A stretch of DNA of 64,000 nucleotides from Siphonodentalium dalli (GCA_032622095.1 CP136066.1:46594911-46658910); one strand, 5' to 3'; numbered from the stretch's first letter, positions 1-12,645 are shown. Program-made: numbers and translations. Notes: a model not told the origin generated them from the sequence alone.

Positions 1-914
1 AAATTTCAGTCGCTGTGTCAATATTTGGGGCTATTTCAATTGAGCGTAACCATTCTGGGTCGCGGATGAGTTCCATTGCTTGTTCATAATTGCCTTTTTC
101 GTAGTTTCTGACCAATCGAGAAAATGGACCATTACTGCTATACTCGTATTTCAAATATGCTATTACCGCATAGTGATCTGAGATAGATCTGCCGAAGTCA
201 ATCACTTCTGATTCACATGATGTGACAGTGCTGTTCACTATGATGGGGTCGAGAAGTGTCGATGTTGTCGATGTAACTCTGGTTGGAGTTTTAATGATGT
301 CCCGAAGGCTATAGTAGGAAATTATTTCATTGATTTTTGAGGATGGGTCCAAGGCATTAGAATTAAAGTCACCAGTTACAACCATGGGTATATTAAGATC
401 TAGTGCATCCGCTATAGACTGATCAAGTAGTTCCCAGTATCGCTCGTGACAGAATTGGTCAGAGCGATATGACACACATAAAAGATAGTTTGAAGATCTG
501 CACCTCAGTTTGAACCACAGCACTGAGTCATCGAATTCGAGAGAGGGCATACGTTCGAAGATCAGGTGATTTGCGAAATAAACGGCAATACCTCCCCCGT
601 AGCTCGAACCGTCATGTCTTACTGGATCAGATAACCCTTCTAGCTGTATGTTCGTTGTTGGAAATGTTGCGTCAATGTGGGTTTCGGTGAAACATAATAT
701 ATCATGGTCGTCGATTTCATCGAATAGTTTAAACAGTTTATTTCGGATACTTCGTATGTTCAAGTGGAAAATAGAGACGGAGTGATTGTCTGAGTGGACC
801 TGGCCATTATCAGGGCCGGGGTTCAATTCTAGGGAACCGCTGCATACCAAGAGTGTTGTTAATAGTAATATTAATCTAATTGAGCTAATCCCGAAAGCGA
901 GTTTAATGATACGT
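1..914 (-). pseudogene. LINE (non-LTR retrotransposon) ORF2 N-terminal endonuclease domain, partial
   Basis: A single open frame of about 300 codons runs on the minus strand from about 914 to the window edge. It lacks an obvious Met start, so a start-based search would miss it. In order it shows a leader ending LELNPGP, then SIFHLNIRSIRNK, DILCFTETHID, SSYGGGIAVYF, the catalytic MVVTGDFNSNALDP, and SDHYAVIAY. These are the ordered motifs of the exonuclease-endonuclease-phosphatase fold that nicks target DNA in CR1/Jockey-like LINEs. The ELNPGP leader followed by HLNIRSIRNK is typical of that group. The reverse transcriptase would lie to the left, outside the window. A TGA just upstream in frame (about 914) and the missing Met suggest a 5'-decayed copy, but no stop interrupts the visible endonuclease, so the insertion may be fairly young. 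Confidence 0.9.
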
Positions 915-2750
915 CATTTGGAGAGCGATGGCGTTTTCTGTGAACCGTTTCGTCTAGAAAATTGGAAGGTCCCTATTGTTATTCTCCACGTAGTTAGTTC
1001 AACTCCCATGGGAAATTGTGTTCAAAGGGTTAATGTCATGTGATTCCAATAGGGACCTATGTAAAATGATAATTCCAGAGTGGGTTTCCCGCCACTGCCA
1101 TTGCCACAAAACGTACAGTTTACAGTCGGTGCAAATATAAACAAGAACATATGTGAGTAGAATAGTAAATGTAGGTGTTGACACACGTTTTGACGTAGAC
1201 GTGTGCGTCATCGTGGGTGGAATGAGGCAACTATATATCAGTCGGGATGATTATGAATAATATTATTTTAACAGTGCTTAATAATACAAGTGTTGTGCAA
1301 TCCTATATGATCTGTAATCGAGGGGAGTTATAAGAACAATGTTTACTTTATAGTTTGCGGTTGGGCGGGGGGGGGGGGGGGGGGGGCAACGCGCGGCAGA
1401 CAGATCACAATCAGACCAAAACAACCACGAGACAATGCCAGACCCGCACGACGCCTCGGACAATGTAGCTGCCACCCATTTGAAAGACGAGCCTGAGTTT
1501 GTGGTGACATGCCAGTCCTTCATACCAGTACATGTGCACCGATTAATGTATATTTGCTTCAATTGGCCATACAATTGATAAATATCACGCAAATAAGGTA
1601 TTAGCAGCTCAGTGCATAGCAGCTACAATATTCGAATCGCCGCGCAAATCCAACACCTTCCCACGAATATCCAAATCCGACCATGACCCATCCACCGCGC
1701 GTCACCCCCCCCCCCCAACCCCGCAATATATTGACACAAGCATAAAACCTGAGAGAAGGCCATTTCTTCACATTCAATTATGACCGATTCGGTGTGTGAC
1801 ACAGTAACACAGTTGTCAACTCCCGCATGTTGAAAACGTCGGCGAAGGTAGAAAGGACGGGTTTATTATGAAGGAGGGATGTTTATTGACTATACCGAGG
1901 TCGTTTAACGAGTTTTGTTCTCTTGATATATAACCTTTGTTTGATTTATAACTTATGTCTATATAGTGTTCAATTTTAAGCGTTTTGGTGATCACCGTGG
2001 TCGTGAAGATGATTTAAATCCGTATTGAGGACAGGCTGTACTCCTAAAATTAATAGATTCTACCACTCCGCGCACTGGCGAGGGGAATCCCCCACGTGTA
2101 TTGCAATTTTTGCAGATGTTGATAATTTGGGATCGTCCTTACCGAGGGATGCTTTAGATAGAACAATTTCAAGTCTAGCTTATATTAACTTCCCATTTTC
2201 GGTGGAAATTATAGTGATAGGTATATATGAGAGACAGCGTACTTAGAAAGACAATAAATCAATGAAATTATGGGTTTTTGTTTGAAGTTGCAGTCTTGCG
2301 GATATCTGCACATCCCTGAATATTTAAATGGAAACTCCGTAAACTTTGGTGTCGAAAATCACTGGTCATAAATCAAATGTCCTGGAGGACGACTAGACTA
2401 GTTAATTGTGTTTTGACTGCAGTGGATTATTACGAAATGCGAGGTTTGTTAATGTGACTTTTCTGGGTTTTAGTTCTGCATTCGAGGGTTTTGTGCATAT
2501 AGCACATTTCTTTAAAGGCAGTTTTGATACATTCGGCAATGATTTTGTGGTAACACAGTCGCTAGAAATTTACAGCGCATTGTAAGTGTACTATAAGCAA
2601 AACACTGAACACCGTGGCAATTGTTTTGGGAGTGTGATAATAATTCTGGTAACCCATTCAACACCTCCTTGTAGCGAGGACTAGTGAGCGCTATAGCGGT
2701 ATTTTTCAAACAACAGTTTTAATTAACCAAAGTTAATGGTCTCCCCATTT
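915..2750. other. Intergenic or intronic DNA with G and C homopolymer tracts
   Basis: No convincing gene was found. Two homopolymer runs stand out: about 20 G at 1368-1387 and a C-rich tract near 1705-1720, roughly 330 bp apart and complementary. Short ORFs in the stretch have no recognisable motifs and no splice signals that fit a known family. Confidence 0.5.
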
Positions 2751-2759
2751 TTGAGTATT

Positions 2760-4080
2760 TTGCTTATCGCACACTATTTACAAAGGTTTGGGAGTTATCG
2801 CAAAGATTTGCTCCCTTGGCTGTGAATGACCGATCGGTCTATTTTAGCATGTCCGGGCAATTATAGATTGATAGGTTGGTCACTCAGACTCAGTTTAAGA
2901 TGTCTGATTTATAATGTTCACAGAAGCCCATTATCGGCAAAAAGCCTTTGCGACAAATCTCAAACATCTTTGCGATAAATCGCAAATATATAATCGCCCA
3001 GTACGTAGTCTGAGAGTTATCATAAAGATGTTTGAGATTTATCGTAAAGGTTTGTGTGTTATCGCAAAGGTTTGCTCCCTCATCACTCATGCATCTGGCT
3101 ATGAATGACTGATCGGTCTATTTTAGTCCGACCGGGCATAGATTGATAGGTTGTTCACTCAGACCTGTTTAAGATGTCTGATTTATAATATTCACAGAAG
3201 CCCATTAGAGCAAACAAAACCTTTGCGACAAATCTCAAACATCTTTGCGATAGATATAAAAAATTATTCACACAGTACGTAGTCTGAGATTTATCGTAAA
3301 GATGTTTGAGATTTATCGTAATGGTTTGCGTGTTATCGCGAAAGTGTTTGTGATTTTTCGCAAAGTTGTTTTGTGATTTATCGCGAAGGTTTGCTCGCCT
3401 TATCCCACATGCATCCCACAAGTTTTGCTCCTCTCAACATTCTTGCATCTGGCCGTGAATGACAGATCGGTCTATTTTAGCCCGACCGTTCAATTATAAA
3501 TTGATAGGTTGTTCACTGAGACCTGTTCAAGATGGCTGATTTATAATGTTTACACACAAATTAAGAAATTTTTAGCACCAAAAAAGTTTGCCACAAATCT
3601 CAAACATGTTTGCGATAATTCGCAAAATTTAATCACCCACTACGCAGTCTGAGAGTCCTCGTAAAGATGTTTGAGATTTATCGTAAAGGTTTGCGAGTTA
3701 TCGCAAAGGTGTTTGTAATTTTTCGCAAAGTTGTTTTGTGATTTATCGCGAAGGTTTGCTCGACTTATCCCACATGCAAGCTTGCTGCCAAAGAACGATC
3801 GGTCTATTTTAGCCCAACCATGCTATTATAGATTGATTGGTGGTTTACCCAGACCTGTTGTAGATGTCGGATTATATTTATATGGTTCAAGTCCATTAAT
3901 GCCAATGCATGAAAATATATCTGCGATAAATCACAAACCATTAATCGCAAACCTTTTGTAATCAATCGAAAACCTTTGCACTAAATCGCATATACCGGTA
4001 CTTATTGCAAAGTTGTTTGCGATTCGCAAAGGTTTGCGATTTATCGCAAGGTAGTTTTTTTATTTATCGGGCTATTCTAG
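2760..4080. repeat. Tandem satellite of about 280-355-bp units rich in TTTGCGAT/ATCGCAAA palindromes
   Basis: Four to five units start near 2828, 3108, 3462, 3795 and, truncated, 4060. Each begins with a variant of gaccgatcggtctatttta, then gattgataggttg, gttcactcagacctg and a pyrimidine/purine block. Inside each unit the octamers TTTGCGAT and ATCGCAAA recur many times on both strands, often abutting as ttgcgataaatcgcaaa, so transcripts or single strands could fold. The short ORFs here are only this repeat read in different frames. No coding function is seen. Confidence 0.85.
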
Positions 4081-4419
4081 ATCGATCGGTGTTTCATCGA
4101 GACCAGTTCCAAGATGTTTGATTTATGTTTACTTAATATTATTGCACACAAATTAAGAAATTATTTTTGGACATTCAGACCAATTTTACTCCACATGCAG
4201 GGAACAGGGAATCCTGAAATCGAGATCTTAAACTTTGATTTAAGTTCAAAATCACGATCAAGGTTATATACTAATAAAAGTAATGCATGTATAATTCGGA
4301 TTATTTCATTATCACTATGCAATGGAGTGGTTTTGTACTTTATTCAATGTTTAAACGCCATAGCTTCATTTGGAATCTAAATTGCCACATTGTTAAATTT
4401 GCCGTCGGCCATGTTTCGG

Positions 4420-4910
4420 CAGGTTCTCCGCTTAGTACCTATATGAGTATATGTTTGGTTCTGTGGAGTACCAAATTGCTAGGTACTATGCATAGTACCT
4501 AATTACTTCAGAGTACCTGTCTTTATATTCGGTACTTCATATAATATAATGGGTGTGTATTTCTTGGCACTTCATGTCGTGTGCGTCATGACTTCGGTGA
4601 CATAAAGGCAGGGTGGGTATTATATGCACAATGCCCGGATAGAACCTAAATATTTAGTAGGTAATCCAGAGTACCAATCATATTGGTACTCTGGTGTACC
4701 TAAACTTTTGGTACTCCAGAGTACCACTTTTGGTACTCCAGAGTACCTAAACTTTTGGTACTCCAGAGTACCTAAACTTTTGGTACTCCAGAGTACCTAA
4801 ACTTTTGGTACTCCAGAGTACCACTTTTGGTACTCCAGAGTACCACACAGTTGGTACCCCCCCTGGGACAAAGCTTAGTACCTACGTAGGCACTCTGAAG
4901 TACCTATTTG
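4420..4910. repeat. Minisatellite of interrupted palindrome GGTACTC-CA-GAGTACC
   Basis: From about 4660 to 4860 the segment ggtactccagagtacc recurs about seven times, separated by taaacttt or acttt spacers. Degenerate half-motifs (tagtacct, agagtacct) extend from 4430 to 4910. Each unit is an inverted repeat with a 2-bp centre, so adjacent copies can also pair with one another. No transposon ends were recognised. Confidence 0.85.
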
Positions 4911-4923
4911 TTAAAGAGTGTGT

Positions 4924-4992
4924 GCCAATGCATTCTCTTATATATGCGAGTCGACCATAGGTCGCCTCGCATATATAAGAGAATGCATTGGC
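4924..4992. repeat. 69-bp hairpin palindrome of the MITE hairpin family
   Basis: Inverted repeat with arms GCCAATGCATTCTCTTATA... and a loop at gtcgaccataggtcgc. The same sequence occurs at 5210-5278, 23755-23823, 23879-23947, 30414-30482 and 30562-30630. Here the surrounding TTAA-ended element is degenerate, but the two hairpins still face each other in opposite loop orientation across a 217-bp spacer. Confidence 0.9.
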
Positions 4993-5209
4993 CCAACAAT
5001 TTTTTACAATTTTAATAATTTTTTCTTGTATTCAACAATTTTATAATTTCACCCATACAGAGCCCCAGACAAACATGAGCAGACGACACTCTTCTATCTG
5101 CTTATATATATATGTGTGGGGCTCCCTGAAGGGTAATGGATGTTTTTTATTTTATGTCCTATAAATTGTAAGAAACATTTATTTAAAAAAAATGATACAA
5201 AATTGTTAG

Positions 5210-5278
5210 GCCTATGCATTCTCTTATATATGCGAGGCGACATATGGTCGACTTTCATATATAAGAGAATGCATTGGC
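5210..5278. repeat. 69-bp hairpin palindrome, partner of the one at 4924
   Basis: Same hairpin family with the asymmetric loop read in reverse (gaggcgacatatggtcgact). It carries point changes in the right arm (ctttcatat instead of ctcgcatat). Together with 4924-4992 it forms the core of an old MITE copy of about 360 bp. Confidence 0.88.
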
Positions 5279-5289
5279 ACAGGGCAAAC

Positions 5290-8100
5290 AAATCCCGACT
5301 TACGACTGGATTTGATATGGCGGGTTACATATATTATGTTATTATGTGATGCAAAAACTAATTGATAGTACCATTATAACAAACACGTTTTAACCTTGTT
5401 ACCATCTGACACATTTTATATACACTATGATGACACATGCACGTGGGATAAGTGAAAAGTAACTTATGACTAGATCAAAAAGATGGATAGACACAATGTA
5501 GGGGTCCCTGACACAGACTTAATCATAACACTAAAAGTACCTTATATATCATATGTAAGGAATCGCTGACTCGAATCTCCGGTTCTAGTTTTACCATCGC
5601 GTCAAAACAAACTCGTGCAATAGAATTAACCAGTTCACACACTTGTGTAGTTCTGTATATCTGTATACATATATATTTCTCTAAATCATGCATATGGGTT
5701 AACAACATTGTATACTTAAAAAGACCAATTATGTAGAGAATGGGATTTGACAGAAAGCATGACGCTTAATATATTAGCCATATCCCCACGTGTGGCATCC
5801 ACATGTGGTTTCTTTATATTGCTTATTCGCAATGTTCTTTTCCCAGTTAAGATTTGCTTTTATGTTCATTTTTTCTATCTTATTATCATTTTCAGCCATC
5901 TAGGGCATAGACTGTCGAACAGTAACCTATAATAACGAGTCACTGTTGGGCAGTCCATACATAAGATGAACTGGATTGTCACTGCATGTTTGTGACCTGA
6001 CCTTTGACCCCACTCCATTAGTTTCCAATGAAATAGTAGCGAAATTAATATTTCAAGATCGAAACAACAAGAGTGATGTATATTTTATACTTATTGCGAA
6101 CAACTCCAGCGGCGGTATTCATCAAATGGGTTTAGTTTATAAACCAGGTAGTTTATCTTATAACGGATGAATGCCAGCGCTTACGCCACACTCATTCAAT
6201 GTGGCCGGCTGTCAACAATTACAATCGTACCTGGACCCCGTTTACATGCGCGCGATGAATTTATTATGAACAATATTTCAGATATGTTGATGCAAATGTA
6301 TTAATCGTTCGATTATTAGCGTGGAACTTAACTCGGAATGTGCACATAGTCCCGTCGGAAAATACATGTATGTACCCGCTGAAATGTCCGAGTTAGTACA
6401 AACATGGCAATGGAGGGATAAATGAATCGCAATCGCCCTGTACCAATTGTGGCGCCACGATTATAGGCGCATATACGCTATATGTATACATCTCAGTTTT
6501 GACGACCCTTTATCGGTATGTCCCTGTTAATTTTAATTTCGACAAGAGCCCATTATAATCCAAGAGATTAAGAGCATCAGCACTAAACTGTCAGAGCTAT
6601 TGTTGCTACAAACAGCTCCTGTTGCCACATCGCATTATCCGAAGGTCGGGGGGGCATTATATACATATACTGAACAACAAAAATTACAGCAATGATAATG
6701 GATTGCGGTAATACCTTATTCCCCCGTATTGAACCTTTAACATTTCATATTTTAGTGAATTAAATTGATATGACTATGATCATTCAATCGGTGTCAGTGT
6801 CTTCATTGTTGGTAAGGTCGTGGTTCATGGTTTAGACATTCAAATTTTAAACTTTTCAAAAGGATAAAACACACATGAGCTAGCCATCATAAAAAACGTT
6901 CATATACCCATTTCATAAGAGACAATAACTGCTAAATATCCCTTTAAAACATGTTTCATCTCTCTTCTTGATTGGAAAGTGGGTGCCAAACTTAACTTAT
7001 ATCGAAGAGACGAAATTTACTGGAAATGTAATCTGTCCCATTGGAACGGAATTGCCTAAACTACCTGATGCAAGCTGGGTACCTATTTGAATATTGAATA
7101 AAACAAACAACAGATTTCAATATAAAATAAAATCAGAAAATTTTCAATCTATAAAAGAAACAAAATAGTCTTATGAAAAGGGGAGTGTACGAAATATCCC
7201 GTAAGTTGTGAAAAAATCGAAATAAACTTTTAACGTTGTTAAAAATATATATATTTCAGATACCAAACGGTTCTCTTAATGGATAATCATTCATACTTAT
7301 TCACGGAATGGCATGACGTCTATATCGGAGATCACGGAAACGGTATTCACAAATCACCGATCAGTCATCACCAATATTCGCATGTATACATTACATTTAT
7401 CTCGACTTGGTTAAGCGTGTATGTTTATAAATTCGTAGGAGAGGGGACACATTACGCTGTTATAACTTGTGTCTCACTCCCTTGTAACTTGTGTTGGAAT
7501 AAACATGTTTAAACCAACAGGGACGTGCCTACGCGGTCTGCTTGGGTGGTTAGTTTTCTCCTTTGAATTTCAATCAACACCCTCTTAAACGAGAAAAAAC
7601 ACTACCAAGTCCATGGCATTCCACCTACATCCCGGGGTGATATTTTGCAACTGTAAAGAAAATGTTCAGCTGTTGGACATTCCTTTACTACCACAGTTTA
7701 AGGATAACAATGTTCATGAAGGGCAGTTTAATTATTGTAAATATTTGACCACGTGTGCATTTGATTATAAACCAATTACCACATCAAACACTGGCTGTAG
7801 AAACTCACCACCAGAATCATTTCAATCTATATTTTGTCATTGTAGAAATTGATTACCACAGCTGAGATGGTGAAGCACCCCACCCTGTCGCCTACATGTT
7901 TATACATATACGTAGGTATTGGGCAATTTAAAAAAAAAGTATCAGCAAAACATTATTTGCAACAAGACTCCAACGGGAATAACCACAACGCCAGTTATCT
8001 CTTGCTCAATAAAATGAAAAACAGTTTGTGGTCAACCAATACTTGATTTGGCAACTACGATTGAATTTCTTAGCTCAATGCGTTCGTTTAAATGTTTTCT
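5290..8100. other. AT-rich non-coding DNA, no gene recognised
   Basis: No domain or convincing exon was found. A short repeat near 6108-6165 (ggcggtattcatcaaatggg, then aaaccaggtagtttatct) is shared with the reverse complement of 8240-8300, so both are fragments of one dispersed repeat. Small ORFs of 60-80 codons here are AT-rich and lack motifs. Confidence 0.5.
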
Positions 8101-8427
8101 GAAAAATTCAATGTGTGCATGTCGACCTCACGCTGGTCCGTCTTTGAGCGCGGTCAAATCTCTTGATTTCATAATTCTTTGCCGCGACGATGACTTATCA
8201 TGCATCGAAGGCAACGGACAGCTTTGCATTAAGCTTTGCCCTGTTAAACTACCAGGACTATATATAAACCCAGTTGGTGAATACCACCCCTGATGTTTGT
8301 GCCTGATAACCGAAATATGAGATGAGGTTTTGTTCTGGTGGAATATGATATCTACGGGTGTTAGCCTGAGTCGAGATTCATGGCAGTATCTAACATCCCA
8401 GATGATGATAGATACTATTAATCTTAC

Positions 8428-8683
8428 CTTGATATATGTACATCCCGTTGATACCTCGGCTGGTTGAACATGTCTTGTCCATGTACGTGTACGACCGGCA
8501 TGTATCGTCCTGCGCGCATGTCCTTGCACATCGAAGTTCTGACGTCAAGTCAATGCTGGTGAGAGACACACCAACGTCCCAGTTTCTCTTGAATGTTTTC
8601 ATAACATATCCCGCAGTGAGATCAAAAGCAATCAGCATGAGTCCCGCCATTGTGGCCAAACTCGGAATGATACAGACCATCAT
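8428..8683 (-). CDS. Probable first coding exon of a secreted PAN/apple-domain protein
   Basis: On the minus strand an exon starting MMVCIIPSLATMAGLMLIAF looks like a signal peptide. It is followed by a mature segment with SSEL-like context, LRCARTCAQDDTCRSYTY and MDKTC. The spacing C-x3-C-x5-C followed by Y-x-Y is the N-terminal part of a PAN/apple fold, an extracellular protein- or sugar-binding module. Reading frame ends at tatcaag followed by gtaagatt, a strong splice donor (8421-8427 on the plus strand), which leaves the exon in phase 1. The Met at 8683 is preferred because it begins the hydrophobic leader; an upstream in-frame Met at 8767 would put 28 polar residues before it. Downstream exons, expected below 8420, were not found. 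The alternative is a chance ORF, but leader, cysteines and donor all agreeing makes an exon likely. Confidence 0.55.
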
Positions 8684-8799
8684 TCCGCATTTAAATTTCA
8701 ACCACGCCGACCGAAGAAAAACCTCGCGATTATGCCCAGAGAAATGAAGACAAGAAGCTATACCCACTTATCGTTGTTTATACAAATGTCCCGGCCGTG

Positions 8800-9670
8800 C
8801 CCACGCAGATTGACATTGAAATCTTTGTTATAGCAAATACCATGACGTACGTCGCTTGCACTCGGTCGATGGAATCACTGCTGCGTCCTCGGTCCATGAT
8901 TCGTTTGTTCTGATGTCCGGATTCCACCCGGAAGGTTATTTCCTTTCCAAAAACTAAAGATATCGGTATAGAGATGATAGCAAGGCGATCCGAAGTTTAC
9001 CTATTCCGGTAGAACACAAAGCCACATGAACTAATTGTAAGGTGACATCGGATACTTAACTCGTTATGCGATACATTCAATATTCAAGCAGGGTTCTCTG
9101 AAACACACATACGTGTATGACATGAATTTCTCTATGCTAGCCGAAGTAGATTCAATGTTATTAGCGTAATTTTTTTAACGATATTTGTCAAGCTCAATCT
9201 CAATTTAAATGACCGCGCGATAGGAATAGCACAATCGCCCACAAGAATATTGACACATACAAAAATCAGAACACCAGATGACATTTAAGATAATATGCAC
9301 ATAATTATAACAACACAATTAAATTGACACATATAAGACAAACAGTCCCCCATGCTATCTCGGACGACTAGAAAGGACTCATTGCTACATTAAAGCCCCA
9401 TGCGGTTTGCGCTCCAAATACTCGATTTTGAATTTTTCCCGGTATCGACATAAGTCGACAGATACCTGAACACGCTAATTGGGTTCGAATACAATATTGC
9501 GACATTTGTATCCATTGCAATTCTGGAATCGGAAGAGGAATAAGTTCCAGTGTACACGCTGTCGATTGCCGGTTATTTTTGAAAACAGGCAAAAGAAAAT
9601 ATAATTTGGCCAAACTTGTTTGCAAAAAGTTTCAAATCTATATTCAGCAGTTACCTCTCAGATTACATAT
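8800..9670. other. Non-coding DNA upstream of the PAN exon, nothing recognised
   Basis: No repeats with recognisable ends and no coding motifs were seen. If the PAN exon is a first exon, its promoter would lie in this stretch, but no TATA-like element at a persuasive distance stands out. Confidence 0.4.
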
Positions 9671-9681
9671 CCACGAAACCT

Positions 9682-12074
9682 TTAACCCTTTTATGAAGGG
9701 AGCTGCGCTGGTGCAGCATTACATATCATATGTCTGTGCATTTTCTTATATACGCGAGTCTCCAATAGGGAGCCTCGCTTATATAAGATAATATACTGGG
9801 CCCTGTTTCATGAAAGCAACTTATGACATAGTTGGGACTTAAGATGGTCATAAGTTCAAACTTCAGTCATAAGTGCGTTTCACAAACAAGGTCTTAACTT
9901 AAGATGGTCTTAACTTTGGTCTTAACTTTAAGACTGCTGTGAGGTGTCATAAGATAATCTTAAAGTTAAGACCAACGTGATAAGTGGCATATCGATCACA
10001 AGTATGGCGGCCTATGTTATTTTGCAAATTACAGAGATATATGTACATTGTCTGGGTGGGCAATTCGTCGTCTGGTATACAGGGTCGTGGCTACCGAGTG
10101 AGAGGGGTGTTCGCTTCGAAATGTACAACTACACCCCCTTAAACAACACCAAATTATCTTTGGGTTTAAACATTCCAACTGGTACCTCAAACTTTCCAAA
10201 AACAATAGATTGGAGAGGGCAACCCCCCACCCTATCACAATAGGGTTAGTTTGGTAAAAACAATTCAGAGCACAGGCTTATCATCAGGGACGTGGTGAAT
10301 GGGGTTTGTGTGTTGTCTACCCCCCCCCCCCCCCCACACACACTTTGGCCAAAATGTTTAGCAATTGGAAATTCCATGCCTGACAACAACATTAATAGTA
10401 GACTATATATAGGTTTCAATTGTTTGAATTTCTAACTAGTAAAGAAATATGTTGTTTTAGACAAACAGCAGCAACAGAAAATTACCAACTTTAGGGGCGT
10501 CAGGTTAGAAATTTCGAACTGTTGGAATATTTGAGATACCAATTGGAAAGTTTAAATCCAACGGGTGGGGTGGTCATGACATTTCGCGAACATGGAAGTT
10601 TGGCCCGCTTCAATTAAGGGGCGGGTGCAGTTGGAAATTGCACGATGTACCCCCCCCCCCCCCCCACAGAGACCAACTAACCACCCCCGAGCCTCGTCGA
10701 ATGTAGGATATAGTCAATTATCAGCTGTGTATGTGACCTAGATAATATATATTATAAAATGGTATTACCCACGAATTAAACTTTTGATAAGAACTATGGC
10801 CTAGCTCAAAGCTCACAATCTCCTCTATGTTATTCCATATGTGTGTGGGGAGATGGGGTAAAATGAGATCAATTAATGTATTGATTCTTTCCTCTTTCCG
10901 AATTTCCGTCGGCTGTTTACAAAGCAGATATGTCATTTAGGAAAGGTAACACAAACGCTCTTTATTTAAATATGTTTTAGAAATAGTAACAATTTTCTAT
11001 AGAGAATATTATTTTTATTGAGTTTATGCCACGCCCATATGTCGTGATTTTCAAGGCTGTCCAAATTTTTGTCATGGTTTTTTCTTCAGGGGTGGGATGA
11101 CCGTTGTACAGCATACTGTATATATGATATACACACCCGTAACGATGACACCCCTTAATACGAGTGTGCTAATGAAAATGTAGTTATATATATATATATC
11201 CATGGTATGACAACCGCATAAAACATCTGCATAAAAATAATAAAAAAAGTTACTCTAACAAATATTTTTCATTTCCCTTTGAATCGAAAAATGACCTATC
11301 TGTGTCCTGATGACATCGCCGATTTATTTTGATTATTGCTACACGTAGAGAGCGGTGGTCGATAATACACGAGTTATGCCGGCTCACATACAAAAATCGC
11401 CGCCTGATCATTGCTCTCAGTGGATTAACTCGGCGTGAATGCATGGTCGCAGTCATGCATCGATCCATATAATTATATTGTCTAATTTCTGACACCGCCA
11501 CTCGTCAGTAAACGCAAAGCTCGTCATGTTAAGAGCCTGCAATGTACTCATGTTCGAATTCACATCGTGGAACTCATACAAGTCTAAGATCCATATGCGA
11601 ATATAAGGCCACTGACTATAGACACTAAGATACATGCGCTGATTCGCCCAACCACCCCAGCCGCTATCCAGCATCCCTGTCACACAATAATGTCAACTCG
11701 GACTCGGCTCTTTCTCGATAACCTTTCAATGCCGTACATAAAGATTGCACAAGCCCACATTTTTTTGTTCCGGAGTGTAGAAAATTGTCGATAACCAGTC
11801 TAAATGAGCGGGAACTTAACTTACTACTTAAGTAGGACTTAATCTTGTTTTGTGAAACGCGTTCTTGAAACGGAAAAGTTACATCATAAGATCCACCTTA
11901 GATCTTAGATTAATTCCATCTTAAGATAATCTTATGACCTTGCTTCATGAAACAGGCCCCTGGCTTACAATATCAAAGCAAATACTGTCAGGCTTTGCAT
12001 TCTATGACGACTCGCATATATTGGCACAGGATTTTCGCAAACAAATCAGGAAGCTCCAGTCATCAACTGGTTAA
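9682..12074. mobile_element. TTAA-flanked piggyBac-type MITE, split by a later transposon insertion
   Basis: The left end is TTAACCCTTTTATGAAGG at 9682. A degenerate hairpin follows at about 9730-9797 (tgcattttcttatatacgcgagtctccaatagggagc). After the inserted element (9800-11959) the sequence resumes with ggcttacaatatcaaag, a second degraded hairpin near 11995-12035, and the right end ccagtcatcaactggTTAA at 12074. This order matches the MITE at 46385-46638 point for point, including the ttttcg segment before the right end. Without the insert the copy would be about 230 bp. Confidence 0.75.
9800..11959. mobile_element. 2.16-kb non-autonomous TIR transposon nested in a MITE
   Basis: The left end starts gccctgtttcatgaaagc and the right end closes gcttcatgaaacaggcc. 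A 4-bp direct repeat ctgg lies at 9796-9799 and 11960-11963, consistent with a target-site duplication. Subterminal regions are rich in cttaagat/atcttaag and ggtcttaactt motifs on both sides (9835-9990 and 11820-11940). No transposase motifs were seen; the 88-codon ORF at 9977 has none. Poly-C tracts lie at 10321-10336 and 10651-10667. A segment near 10345-10560 (ttggccaaaatgtttagcaa) is related to 51430-51560. The superfamily was not assigned. Confidence 0.72.
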
Positions 12075-12449
12075 ATCGTTAACATGTGGTAACCAGTTAC
12101 TCACATGCATATCACTTTATAAATTGTTATCTATACAGGATAACAATGTATAAAGTCACATTGGCTTATTTATAAATAAATGACTATTATCCACTAGAAC
12201 GGGGTCCTGAATTAATTGACAATATGTTACTGCTTTGTTGTTTCAAAATAAGACTTTGTAACCAAATCAGTGTCCATTTATGTTGATATACGATACCGTG
12301 GACTTATTTCATTTTTGTTGTCCAAACGTGCACATTTCCTTTCTAAACTCGAAATTTTCCAGTTATTATTGCGGGTGTGTTATATATTTTTGATTTGGTT
12401 TCGCTTTTCTCAATGATCCCGTATATTTGGTTTGAACAATTTGGCCAGT

Positions 12450-12645
12450 TTCTGATAAACGGTCAGACAAATTCAGAAATGGCCAAAGTAATTTTCTTGT
12501 AAGCGTGAACCCTGGTAATAACTTAGTGAACTTTGTGGAAATGTATATTGTGTTATCCTATATAAACACTGGTAATAACTTAGTGACTTTGGGGAAATGT
12601 ATGTTGTGTTATCCTATATAAACACTGGTAATAACTTAGTTACTT
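12450..12645. repeat. Partial duplicate of a LINE coding segment plus 56-bp minisatellite units
   Basis: From attcagaaatggccaaag to about 12643 the sequence duplicates 14683-14855 with few changes, including three units of the repeat catataaacactggtaataactta-like type. It sits at the 3' side of the LINE body, so the LINE lies between two direct copies of this segment. Confidence 0.75.

Noticed and set aside
1368-1720. Complementary poly-G and poly-C tracts as a transposon's ends
   Set aside because: No inverted repeat extends beyond the homopolymers.
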